Below, piece after piece: positions 1-9,843 of a DNA stretch of 39,884 bases. Origin of the DNA: Dehalococcoidia bacterium UBA2158 (GTDB lineage Bacteria > Chloroflexota > Dehalococcoidia > Lucifugimonadales > UBA3495); assembly GCA_002328185.1 (NCBI GenBank), contig DCWQ01000004.1, positions 14,545 through 54,428 on the forward strand, in the 5' to 3' direction. The notes under the pieces were generated by a model, which saw only the letters and a list, made by a program, of their open reading frames with translations, was not told where the DNA came from and did no database searches. The position numbers were made by a program, and so were the translations under genes. The first letter of the stretch is position 1, and each line of letters opens with the position of its first letter.

Positions 1-74
1 TGGCTCGTTTGCCCGGTTTACGTCCCCGCCGATATACTGCACCCACTCATCTACGCCCTGCATCTGGAGGCACG

Positions 75-1361
75 TTGCAGCTAAATATCTGGGACCCAGT
101 CGAGGCTATATCCAGCGAGGACATGGAACAACTCCAGGTGGCGCAGCTGAGGGATTGCCTCGGCGGCATCAAACAGCGGGTGCCCTTCTACAGTGAACGG
201 CTGTCCGGTATCGAGCCGGGCAGCATCCAGTCTTTGGCCGACCTGGCTAGTCTGCCGTTCACCCATAAGCAGGACCTGCGAGACAACTATCCTTTTGGCC
301 TATTCGCGGCGCCCATGTCCGACGTGGTGCGCATCCACGCCTCCAGCGGCACCACTGGCAAGCCAACGGTGGTCGGCTATACCGCCAACGACATCGACAC
401 CTGGGCCGGGCTGGCGGCGCGGGCCCTCAGCCTGGCCGGTGTAACCAGGGATGACATCGTCCAGAACTCCTACGGGTACGGGCTGTTCACGGGTGGGTTG
501 GGCCTGCACTACGGCGTCGAGAAACTAGGCGCGGCAGTGGTGCCCGTGTCGTCGGGAAACACTGCCAGGCAAATCATGCTGCTTCAGGACTTTGGCACAA
601 CCGTGCTCTGCGCCACCCCATCGTATGCTCTGGTGCTGGCGGAAGGCGCCGCGGAGGCCGGTTACGACCTGGCTGCCGGGCCGCTGCGGGTGGGCATCCT
701 CGGCGCCGAGCCCTGGTCGGAGCAGATGCGGACCGAGATCGAGTCCCGCTTAGGCATCACCGCGCTCGACATCTATGGCCTTTCTGAGGTCATGGGGCCG
801 GCGGTGGCCATGGAATGCACCCACAAGACTGGGATGCACATCGCGGAAGACCACTTCATACCTGAGATCATCGACCCGGAGACGTCGGAGCCGTTGCCGC
901 TGGGCCAACAGGGGGAGTTGGTCTTCACCTGCGTCACCAAGGAAGCTCTCCCTCTGATTCGCTACCGCACCCACGACCTGGCCCGCCTCCTGCCTGGCGA
1001 CTGCCCCTGCGGCCGCACCACGGTCCGGATGGAGAAGGTCCTTGGCCGCAACGACGATATGCTGATCATCCGGGGCGTGAACGTGTTCCCCTCCCAGATT
1101 GAGACCGTGCTCCTTGCCATGGACCAGTTCGAACCTCACTACCAGTTGGTGGTGGAACGGGGCGACGACCACATGGACAACTTGGAAGTCAGGGTCGAGT
1201 CGGCGGTCGAATCGAGCCAACATATCGCACTCCGAGAAATGTTGGATACCAGTCTGCGCAATGCATTGGGCATCGGCTGCGACGTAACCATATTTGGCCC
1301 CGGAAAGATCGCGCGCAGCGAGGGGAAGGCCGTTCGGGTTATAGACAACCGGCAAATCTAG
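75..1361 (+). CDS. paaK: Phenylacetate-CoA ligase (PaaK family)
   Basis: Adenylate-forming ligase that activates phenylacetate or a related aryl acid to its CoA thioester in the cytoplasm. Visible motifs are the P-loop-like SSGTTGKP, the YGLSEVMGP adenylate-binding segment, the YRTHDLA segment, and a Cys-containing CPCGRT stretch before the C-terminal lid, all typical of PaaK. The frame is open from an ATG at 9, but I prefer TTG at 75: it follows GGAGG at 66-70 and yields the family-like N-terminus QLNIWDPVEAIS and a 428-aa protein, close to the usual 430-440 aa. The 22 extra upstream residues look unrelated to the family. It is followed 28 bp later by a broken enoyl-CoA hydratase, suggesting a former phenylacetate-type CoA pathway operon. 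Exact aryl substrate is inferred; a divergent benzoate or hydroxyphenylacetate ligase is possible. Confidence 0.88.
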   Translation: MQLNIWDPVEAISSEDMEQLQVAQLRDCLGGIKQRVPFYSERLSGIEPGSIQSLADLASLPFTHKQDLRDNYPFGLFAAPMSDVVRIHASSGTTGKPTVVGYTANDIDTWAGLAARALSLAGVTRDDIVQNSYGYGLFTGGLGLHYGVEKLGAAVVPVSSGNTARQIMLLQDFGTTVLCATPSYALVLAEGAAEAGYDLAAGPLRVGILGAEPWSEQMRTEIESRLGITALDIYGLSEVMGPAVAMECTHKTGMHIAEDHFIPEIIDPETSEPLPLGQQGELVFTCVTKEALPLIRYRTHDLARLLPGDCPCGRTTVRMEKVLGRNDDMLIIRGVNVFPSQIETVLLAMDQFEPHYQLVVERGDDHMDNLEVRVESAVESSQHIALREMLDTSLRNALGIGCDVTIFGPGKIARSEGKAVRVIDNRQI

Positions 1362-1388
1362 CAGGGACCCGCCGATCGGAAGCACGCC

Positions 1389-2013
1389 ATGAATTTAGAA
1401 GCCATGAAGTACGAGACGGATGGCGACCTGATCCGTCTCACGCTGGAGCGGCCCGAGGTCTTGAACGCCGTCCACTACCAGGGCACGCAGGGTCTGCCCT
1501 AAGCGGCCCAGGCGATCCACGACGACCCCCACGCCAGAGCCGCGCTCATCAGGGGCAATGGGCGGGCGTTCTGTACCGGCATCGACCTCAAGTAACTGTC
1601 GGCTGAAGAGACGCCCCATGGCTATTTCTACCGGTGGGATCAGGCCCTGCGCCTTTTGGAGCGGGCTGACAAGCTGATCATCTGCGCAATCCAGGGTTTC
1701 GCCGTGGGCGGCGGCCTGCAACTCCCGCTAGCTTGCGACATACACATCCTCACCAAGGACACAATTTTGGGGTTGCCGGCGTCCAAGGAAGGGTTCAACC
1801 CAGGGCTGGGTACCTACCGGCTGCCGCGTTACATCGGCCCAGACCCTGCCGCGCATGGCAATCTCCGGCGACAATATCGATGGAATAGACGCGCTGCGTA
1901 TAGGGCTGGTGGACTGCGCCGTAAAGCCGGCGGAATTCGACCGCGAGGTTGAGGCTCCGACCCAGCGTTATCTGGACCTCAGCTCCGAAGGCGCCCGGTC
2001 AGAATCTCTGTAA
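1389..2013 (+). pseudogene. Enoyl-CoA hydratase/isomerase, degraded
   Basis: Crotonase-fold remnant that starts MNLEAMKYE at 1389 and contains recognisable blocks: LERPEVLNA near the N-terminus, GRAFCTGIDLK (first oxyanion-hole loop) and FAVGGGLQLPLACD (second loop). The frame is interrupted by TAA at 1500-1502 and TAA at 1593-1595, and shifts around 1840-1855. After the shift the typical tail MAISGDNIDGIDALRIGLVD continues in another frame to TAA at 2011-2013. Both stops lie where crotonases often carry Glu (LP-E-AAQ, DLK-E-L), so each may be a GAA to TAA change. Three lesions in about 620 bp argue for a real pseudogene rather than one sequencing error. It would have served CoA-thioester beta-oxidation steps downstream of paaK. 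Confidence 0.85.
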
Positions 2014-2286
2014 TCTCAACCTGCGTTTTTAGTTCTTGAGGGCTTTGTTGTGAGGCGGAAATAGGGACCACCTTCGGGAGTATCGGAACTCCATTCTGGA
2101 CCAATCCCAGAGCGGAGAATCATATCTGCGGAGATGGCGCATCATCCAAGTCAAGCTTAGGGTTTGTCTCTGTCAATTGACAAGTTTCAGCTTGGTTTCA
2201 TACAGGATTCTTCGCTAATTCTTACACGATATGATAGCGACTTTATCACGCTTCTACATCGCCCCGGCAACTAGCGAATAGGTTGG
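2014..2286. other. Intergenic region without a gene
   Basis: No coding frame with a recognisable product. It is more AT-rich than its neighbours. The only clear structure is a perfect 12-bp palindrome, TGTCAATTGACA, at 2171-2182. It lies between the 3' end of the hydratase pseudogene and the 3' end of the reverse-strand LLM gene, so there is no obvious gene for it to control. Confidence 0.5.
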
Positions 2287-3246
2287 TTAGACCCTTGGCC
2301 ATACCTGAAATGCAAGGGCCTCTTGCATGGCAATGATCTCGCTGGGATCGCCGGCTTTGGAGCTGGCCACGCCGCCAAAGTCGAAGATCAGGTTGGTAAC
2401 GCCCAAAGCTTCGTAGGCGCGGATGTCCTCAGCCACCTTGTCCGCGGGGCCGGCAAAGGGGACCCCCTCGTACTGCTCCGACTTGGGATCGAAGGTGGAC
2501 ACCCGGAACGCAACTTCCACTTGTTGTGGATCACGGCCCTCGCGCTCGGTGCGGGCTGCCAAGCGGTCCATGGACGCCTTGAGCAGCTCCGGTGTGGCCA
2601 GTGGAAAGTCGGGGTTGGTCCCCAAGGGATGCCACGCGTTGCCCATGCGGGCGGCACGCCTGATAGCCCGGTTGCTTTCACCGCCCACCCAGATGGGGAT
2701 ATGGGGTTTCTGCACCGGCTTGGGCAAGAAATGGATGTTGGAAAAATTGATGTACTTGCCCTCGAACGTGGGATCGTCAGAGGTCCAAAGTTCTATGAAA
2801 GCCCGGATGTACTCGTCGGTAACCAACCCTCTTTCATCGAAGGATGGCAGGTCCAGGGTCTCAAATTCCTCCCTCAGCCAGCCAGCGCCAACTCCAAGCG
2901 TCACCCTGCCATTTGATAATACGTCCAGAGTCGCTAGGGCCTTCGCGGCAACGATGGGGTTACGGTGGGGCACTATCATCACGCTGGTTCCGAGGCGGAG
3001 CGTGGTTGTTTGGCCCGCGATGAACGCCAGCACTGTAAGCTGGTCTAGGCAGGCACCGCCGGCGGTGCCTGGATGCACCTGCTGTTCGTTGTAGGGATAG
3101 GGCGAGGAGATGTCCTTGGGAAAGACTATGTGGTCAGGGCAGACCACCGTATCGAACCCTAGGTCCTCACCCCGGCGGACCAACGCCCGCATGGACTCAG
3201 GAGCCGAAAGAGGCCCGCTCCCCGGTATCGTAAATCCGTATTTCAT
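2287..3246 (-). CDS. LLM class F420/flavin-dependent oxidoreductase
   Basis: Luciferase-like TIM-barrel oxidoreductase of 319 aa, using F420H2 or FMNH2. The start at 3246 gives MKYGFTIPGSGPL, matching the family's first beta strand; the frame stays open upstream to 3387, but that part has no family similarity. Visible hallmarks are LGTSVMIVPHRNP, the GRVTLGVGAGWLREEF segment (cofactor-side loop) and KPHIPIWVGGES. The substrate is unknown. It is divergent from boxC with a 124-bp shared upstream region, so co-regulation with benzoate degradation is possible but unproven. Homologous paralogues lie at 15091, 16348 and 20729. Confidence 0.9.
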   Translation of the reverse strand: MKYGFTIPGSGPLSAPESMRALVRRGEDLGFDTVVCPDHIVFPKDISSPYPYNEQQVHPGTAGGACLDQLTVLAFIAGQTTTLRLGTSVMIVPHRNPIVAAKALATLDVLSNGRVTLGVGAGWLREEFETLDLPSFDERGLVTDEYIRAFIELWTSDDPTFEGKYINFSNIHFLPKPVQKPHIPIWVGGESNRAIRRAARMGNAWHPLGTNPDFPLATPELLKASMDRLAARTEREGRDPQQVEVAFRVSTFDPKSEQYEGVPFAGPADKVAEDIRAYEALGVTNLIFDFGGVASSKAGDPSEIIAMQEALAFQVWPRV

Positions 3247-3370
3247 CGTCGCACTCAGGTCTCTGAAGTATCCGATCAGTGTATTAACGCCCTCAGCGCC
3301 TGTCAACGCGGCCCACGCCGCCCACGTTCTGATAAGATTGACCAAATCGTTTAGAGACGGACCGGGCGAT

Positions 3371-5065
<1,695 letters not shown>

Positions 5066-5095
5066 TGTAAAACCCCGGCAGAGTACGAGTAAGAC

Positions 5096-6535
5096 ATGAC
5101 TGCAGAACATTCCAACATCGACTACTCAGAACGCATACCCAACAACGTGGGCCTGGCTGGCAACAGACGCCTGCAACGGGCGTTGGAGTCCTGGCAGCCC
5201 AACTACATCAAATGGTGGCAGGAACTTGGCCCAGACCGCAGCTCCACGTTCGACGTCTATCTACGCACGGCCACCAGTGTCGAGCGCGACGGCTGGGCCA
5301 ACTTTGGCTTCGTTAAGATGCCGGATTACCGCTGGGGCATCTTCTTGGCCAAGCCCGACCGGGACCGCAAGATTCAATTTGGCGACCACCAGGGTGAACC
5401 CGCCTGGCAGGACGTGCCTGGCGAGTACCGGGCTCCCCTGCGCCGACTGATCGTCACCCAGGGAGATACTGAGCCTGCCTCGGTGGAGCAGCAGCGCCAC
5501 CTGGGCCTGACCTGTCCCTCCAACTACGACCTGCGGAACCTGTTCCAGATAAACGTGGAGGAAGGCCGCCATCTGTGGGCCATGGTTTACCTGCTCCACG
5601 CTTACTTTGGCCGGGACGGCAGGGAAGAAGCCGAGATGCTCCTCGAACGCCACTCCGGCGACGCTGACAAGCCGCGCATACTGGGCGCGTTCAACGAGCC
5701 GACCCCAGATTGGCTCTCGTATTACATGTTCACCTATTTCACAGACCGCGACGGCAAATACCAACTGGCCGCCCTGGCCGAGTCGGGCTTTGACCCCCTG
5801 GCCCGCACCTGCCAGTTCATGCTCACCGAGGAAGCCCATCATATGTTCGTCGGCGAGACCGGCATCATGAGGGTGGCCCAGCGCACCTGTGAAGTCATGA
5901 AAGAGGTCCAGAGCGAAGATCCAAAGACGGTCCGGGAAGGCGGGGCCATCGACCTGGCCACCATCCAGAAATACATCGACCTACACTTCTCCGTGTCGGT
6001 GGACCTTTTCGGTCAGGAGATATCCACCAACGCCGCCACCTATTTCAACTCGGGCCTCAAAGGACGCTATCTGGAGTCCCGGATCGATGACGACCACCGT
6101 TTGACCGACAGCCTGTGGCCGGTGAACCTGGTCCAGGACGGGCGGATAATCCAGGAGGACCGACCCGCCCTCAGCGCGGTTAACGAGCGGCTACGGGATG
6201 ACTACATCGTCGACTCCCAAAGGGGAGTAGACCGCTGGAACGGGGTTCTGGACTCCCACGGGGTGGATTTCCGGTTCAAGTTGCCCCACCGGTTCTTCAA
6301 CCGCCATATCGGTACGTCAGCGGGCATCCATGTGACGCCCGAAGGCGCGGTCATACCGGAGGCTGAGTGGAGCGCCCGTCGGGGAGATTGGCTCCCCACT
6401 ACCGAGGACCAAGCGTTCGTCGGCTCCTTGATGAACCGGGTGACCGAACAGGGGAAGATCTCCGCTTGGATTGCCCCTCCGGTCAGGGGCATCAACGGCA
6501 AGCCCTGGGATTACGAGTATGTCCGGTTCAATTAG
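5096..6535 (+). CDS. boxB: Benzoyl-CoA 2,3-epoxidase BoxB
   Basis: Oxygenase component of benzoyl-CoA epoxidase, a class I di-iron enzyme that makes 2,3-epoxybenzoyl-CoA with O2 and electrons normally supplied by BoxA. The 479-aa length and N-terminus (IDYSERIPNNV, ALESWQPNYIKWW) are typical. Iron-ligand motifs are visible as EEGRH (residues 155-159) and EEAHH (245-249), each an ExxH carboxylate/His pair in the ferritin-like core. It starts 30 bp after boxC, with a weak ribosome site GAGTAAG, and lies 32 bp before the ligase, so the three genes form one operon. No boxA reductase gene occurs in the window, so electrons must come from an unlinked or different reductase. Confidence 0.96.
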   Translation: MTAEHSNIDYSERIPNNVGLAGNRRLQRALESWQPNYIKWWQELGPDRSSTFDVYLRTATSVERDGWANFGFVKMPDYRWGIFLAKPDRDRKIQFGDHQGEPAWQDVPGEYRAPLRRLIVTQGDTEPASVEQQRHLGLTCPSNYDLRNLFQINVEEGRHLWAMVYLLHAYFGRDGREEAEMLLERHSGDADKPRILGAFNEPTPDWLSYYMFTYFTDRDGKYQLAALAESGFDPLARTCQFMLTEEAHHMFVGETGIMRVAQRTCEVMKEVQSEDPKTVREGGAIDLATIQKYIDLHFSVSVDLFGQEISTNAATYFNSGLKGRYLESRIDDDHRLTDSLWPVNLVQDGRIIQEDRPALSAVNERLRDDYIVDSQRGVDRWNGVLDSHGVDFRFKLPHRFFNRHIGTSAGIHVTPEGAVIPEAEWSARRGDWLPTTEDQAFVGSLMNRVTEQGKISAWIAPPVRGINGKPWDYEYVRFN

Positions 6536-6567
6536 ACCAAATCTGAGCCTAATCCAAGAGTGATGCG

Positions 6568-8175
6568 ATGGCAGACCACAGCGTAACCATCGATCATTCG
6601 GCCACGCCGTCGCAGATCGAGTACTCGCCGGTGTTCAACGTGGCAGTCACGATGATTGACCGGCACATGGTTGAAGGCCGGGGCGGCTACCCAGCCATCA
6701 TCAACGCAGACGTCAACGCCGACCCTGAAGAGGGCGCCGAACGACAGGTCACTTACCAGCAACTGGCCGAGCGGGTTAATCGGTGCGGCAACCTACTCCG
6801 CTCTCTGGCGTCCGAGCCCGGCGGCCGCATCCTGATGGTGGTGAAAGACTGCCCAGAATTCTTCTATATCTTCTGGGGCGCAATCAAGGCTGGGCTGGTG
6901 CCCGTGCCCTTGAACACCCTGCTGCGGGCCGACGACTACCGGTTCATGATCGAGGACTCGGACTGCACCGGCCTGGTCTATTCCCCGGAATACCAATCGG
7001 AGATCACCTCTGCCCTGGCAGCCTCCGGCCATCATCCGGCGTTCGTGCTCTGCACCGAGGGCCCCAGCGGCATGTCTGGCCTGTTGCAGGACTACTCCTT
7101 TGTCTTGGAGCCCGCCCCGGCCACTGCGGATTCGGAATGCTTCTGGCTGTATTCATCTGGGTCGACCGGCCGGCCCAAGGGCGCCGTGCACCGGCACCGC
7201 GACATCGCTGCCACCTGCGTCCATTACGCCGTCGACACACTGGGGATGGTCCAAGACGACATCTGCTTCTCGGCAGCCAAGCTATTCTTCGCCTACGGAC
7301 TAGGGAACGCCATGACCTTCCCGCTATGGGTCGGAGGCACCGCTGTGCTCAGCGGACTGCGGCCCTCCCCAGAAGTGACATTCCAGATCATAGAGGAGCA
7401 CAAACCGACCATATTTTTCGGCGTGCCAACCCTATATGCGGCCCAATTGAGAGCGCTAGACGAAGCAGAGCGGGATTTCTCGTCCATACGCTGCTGCGTA
7501 TCCGCCGGTGAAGCCCTGCCAGCCGACATCTTCCGGCGTTGGCAGGAGAAGACCGGCACTCTGATCTTAGACGGCATCGGCTCCACAGAAGCACTGCATA
7601 TCTTCATCTCCAACACTCTGGAGGACTACCGTCCGGGCACCAGCGGCAAGCCGGTGCCTGGCTACAGCCTGAAGATTCTGAACGATGAAGATGAGACCGT
7701 GCCCACCGGCGAAGCTGGCAGGCTGCTGATCCAGGGAGATTCTAATTCCACCTATTACTGGAACAACCCGCAGAAGACAGCGGAGACCATGGTTGACGGG
7801 TGGTTGAACACCGGTGACACCTACTTCGAAGACCCGGACGGTTATTTCGTCTATTGCGGCCGCAGCGACGACATGCTGAAGGTGGGCGGTATCTGGTGCT
7901 CTCCGGTGGAGATAGAGAGCCGTCTTATCGAACACCCCAAGGTTATGGAGGCCGCCATCGTGGGCAGGCCCGACACCGACGAACTGATCAAACCGGAAGC
8001 TTTCGTGGTGTTGAACGAAGCCAAAGACGCCTCCGACTCGCTGGCCGACGACCTGCTGAAACACTGCCAAGACGGCCTGGCCCGATATAAATACCCGCGC
8101 TGGTTTAACTTTGTCGACGAGCTGCCCAAAACCGCAACCGGCAAGATCCAGCGGTTCAAGCTCCGACCTAACTAA
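6568..8175 (+). CDS. bclA: Benzoate-CoA ligase family protein
   Basis: ATP-dependent ligase that converts benzoate to benzoyl-CoA, the entry step of the box pathway. The 535-aa protein has the AMP-binding motif SSGSTGRPKGAVH (about residues 195-207), DGIGSTEALHIF (adenine pocket), GWLNTGDTY with the hinge region near residues 410-430, and a C-terminal PKTATGKIQRFKL carrying the catalytic Lys. SSTEAL-type and HIFISN elements match benzoate/4-hydroxybenzoate ligases better than acetyl-CoA synthetases. Its position directly after boxC-boxB makes benzoate the most likely substrate; hydroxybenzoates cannot be excluded. The transcript ends at the strong hairpin at 8203-8237. Confidence 0.93.
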   Translation: MADHSVTIDHSATPSQIEYSPVFNVAVTMIDRHMVEGRGGYPAIINADVNADPEEGAERQVTYQQLAERVNRCGNLLRSLASEPGGRILMVVKDCPEFFYIFWGAIKAGLVPVPLNTLLRADDYRFMIEDSDCTGLVYSPEYQSEITSALAASGHHPAFVLCTEGPSGMSGLLQDYSFVLEPAPATADSECFWLYSSGSTGRPKGAVHRHRDIAATCVHYAVDTLGMVQDDICFSAAKLFFAYGLGNAMTFPLWVGGTAVLSGLRPSPEVTFQIIEEHKPTIFFGVPTLYAAQLRALDEAERDFSSIRCCVSAGEALPADIFRRWQEKTGTLILDGIGSTEALHIFISNTLEDYRPGTSGKPVPGYSLKILNDEDETVPTGEAGRLLIQGDSNSTYYWNNPQKTAETMVDGWLNTGDTYFEDPDGYFVYCGRSDDMLKVGGIWCSPVEIESRLIEHPKVMEAAIVGRPDTDELIKPEAFVVLNEAKDASDSLADDLLKHCQDGLARYKYPRWFNFVDELPKTATGKIQRFKLRPN

Positions 8176-8202
8176 ATATCGCTGCCCCGAATCTGGCCAA
8201 AC

Positions 8203-8237
8203 AAAAAGAGGCGTCCCAATCGGGACGCCTCTTTTTT
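8203..8237. terminator. Bidirectional rho-independent terminator
   Basis: Perfect 10-bp stem GAGGCGTCCC/GGGACGCCTC (8208-8217 and 8222-8231) with loop AATC, flanked by five A on the left and six T on the right. It can stop the box operon on the plus strand and the convergent TRAP solute-binding gene on the minus strand. Confidence 0.93.
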
Positions 8238-8271
8238 ACGATCCGTTTTGAAAGGAATCGAGTTTGGTTTT

Positions 8272-9381
8272 CTACTGGGGAGTTTCGCTAGCTGACCCGT
8301 CGGGTTGAACATACAAACCGGTGACGGGACCGACCTTTGAGTTGTACAGCTTAACTGCTTCGGACTCAAATCCGCCGGCGCGCTCAGCCCAATTGGGGAT
8401 AACTGCGTTCTTGGCCGCGTCCTTGATGATAACAAGCATCTCAGGGGTGAAGTTGGCGTGGGTCATGCCCAATTCAATCAGGTCACCTTCAGACTCAACG
8501 TCAGAGTTAAGAGCAGCCGCTTTGGCCCGCTCGGAGTGCAAGGCGCCTTCTTCCTTAAGTATTGCCTGGAAATCGGCGGGTAAGCTGTTCCACTCTGTGC
8601 CGTTGAAGGTAATGAAGGTCTCGGCGAAGGTTCCCGGTACCGGACCCGTTAGGTTGTTGGTTACTTCAAACCATTTCTGACCAACAGCACAGGACCCGCA
8701 GGTGACCGCGCCGTCCAAGACGCCGCGCTCAAGAGCCGGATAAACATCAGCGAAGGCCATCGTCTGGGGGTTGGCGCCCAGGCCGTCTGGACCAATCAGG
8801 TCAGAAAGTACGTTGCTGTGAGTTCGAGTCTTCACGCCCACGAAATCTCCCAGGGTGTTAAGGGGTTTTTTGGTGAAGAAATAGTTGGACGAATAATAGT
8901 TGAACCCTACGATCGCCCCACCACCAGTCTCTCTCTTCACGAGAGCTCTGATGTCGTCTTGCAGCGCTTCGGAGGCTTCGAACCACTGGTCCACTGAATT
9001 GTAGACGCCCCAAAGGTTGGCTGCTTCGAAAACCGGGAACTCACCGCCGACGAAACCGCTGTAGATCTCGCCCATTCCGATGGTGCCGTCCTCAAGTAGT
9101 CGAATCATATCGAAACCGCTGATCCCCAACTCGGGGTAGGAGGTCAACTGGATATCGATCTGTCCATCCGTCCGTGTCCTGACGGCATCCAGGAATTCTT
9201 GAACAACCTGGCAAGGCAAGAGAGTCCGGTTCACACATACATACTGGAACTCGAAAGACTCGCCCGTGGTAGTGGTCGTGGTGCTAGTCGTGCTGCTATC
9301 ATCGTCGCCGCCGCATGCGGCCAAGATCAACAAAAAGATGCCAATCAGGACTGGGAAGGTAAACTTCTGCAACTTCCTCAT
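8272..9381 (-). CDS. TRAP transporter solute-binding lipoprotein (DctP family)
   Basis: Extracytoplasmic binding protein for a TRAP uptake system, normally for carboxylates. A lipoprotein signal is clear: MRKLQK, a hydrophobic stretch, then LILAAC with the lipidated Cys at residue 23, followed by an Asp/Ser/Thr-rich linker. Downstream are DctP-type features such as GMGEIYSGFVGGE, the KKPLNTLGDFVGVKTRTHS region and AFADVYPALERGVLDGAVTC, where the bound carboxylate ligand is usually contacted. Length 369 aa is normal. The ribosome site is excellent (AGGAGG at 9389-9394, 7 nt from ATG). The membrane subunits DctQ and DctM are not in the window, so it is an orphan here. Being next to the box operon hints at aromatic acid uptake, but genes are convergent, so this is only inference. 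Confidence 0.92.
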   Translation of the reverse strand: MRKLQKFTFPVLIGIFLLILAACGGDDDSSTTSTTTTTTGESFEFQYVCVNRTLLPCQVVQEFLDAVRTRTDGQIDIQLTSYPELGISGFDMIRLLEDGTIGMGEIYSGFVGGEFPVFEAANLWGVYNSVDQWFEASEALQDDIRALVKRETGGGAIVGFNYYSSNYFFTKKPLNTLGDFVGVKTRTHSNVLSDLIGPDGLGANPQTMAFADVYPALERGVLDGAVTCGSCAVGQKWFEVTNNLTGPVPGTFAETFITFNGTEWNSLPADFQAILKEEGALHSERAKAAALNSDVESEGDLIELGMTHANFTPEMLVIIKDAAKNAVIPNWAERAGGFESEAVKLYNSKVGPVTGLYVQPDGSASETPQ

Positions 9382-9843
9382 CGAGTTGCCTCCTCTGGAG
9401 AATTGACCACCTTAATGCGGCCGTTTAAATCGGAGCCTCCCGGCGCCACCTTAAAGCGCATGGTGCACAGGAACCCCGTCTTTGAGAGTACTTCCCCTCA
9501 CTCCCTACGGCACGTACAATCTTTGGCGTGTGCGAACCGTTGGTTTCCCTTCCCTGCGCTGTGACGGAGTGCCGCCAATGGCACAGAACCCTTGGGTCAG
9601 GGAAGCAGATACTAAAATATAAGTTATACGTATTCATGATGTCAACTTTTCCGGGCCGATTCTGCCCCAATCGTAGGTGTTTTTCCGTAGTGATTAGCTA
9701 GGATATGTCAATCCGCTTCAGAAACGGTCCATGGTCTAGGATATTTATCAGCGCAAAACAAACACGGTCGATCGGATACAGGTAATATCTACAGCAATAA
9801 TTACTGTTTACGAAACAGGTTACCTCCGATTCGGGAGAAGAAT
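9382..9843. other. Divergent upstream region between TRAP lipoprotein and tldD
   Basis: No gene is recognisable in these 462 bp. It must hold the promoters for both flanking genes. The part from 9600 to 9800 is AT-rich, and a nested inverted repeat lies at 9780-9825, just upstream of tldD. The long leader of the lipoprotein transcript (about 9382-9600) is GC-rich, but I could not match it to a known riboswitch. Confidence 0.5.
9780..9825. promoter_or_regulatory. Nested inverted repeats upstream of tldD
   Basis: Outer arms AGGTAA (9780-9785) and TTACCT (9820-9825) enclose an interrupted palindrome ACAGcAAT-A-ATTaCTGT at 9791-9807. The element ends 18 bp before the tldD start codon. It could be an operator or a leader hairpin; neither is proven. 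Confidence 0.35.

Noticed and set aside
9..74. N-terminal extension of the paaK reading frame to the ATG at 9
   Set aside because: The 22 residues do not resemble PaaK, whereas TTG at 75 with GGAGG upstream gives the family-like start.
750..1385. Long antisense frame across paaK
   Set aside because: Shadow of the real gene; no protein-like composition and no known domain.
1500..1595. TAA codons in the hydratase taken as reassigned sense codons
   Set aside because: TAA is used as a normal stop for other genes here (for example the benzoate-CoA ligase), and a frameshift follows, so decay is simpler.
2177..2200. TTGACA-like -35 box in the 2014-2286 gap
   Set aside because: No gene starts downstream on that strand and the -10 candidate is poor.
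3110..3370. Upstream extension of the boxC frame
   Set aside because: It runs antisense to the start of the reverse LLM gene and has no similarity to BoxC; ATG at 3371 fits the family.
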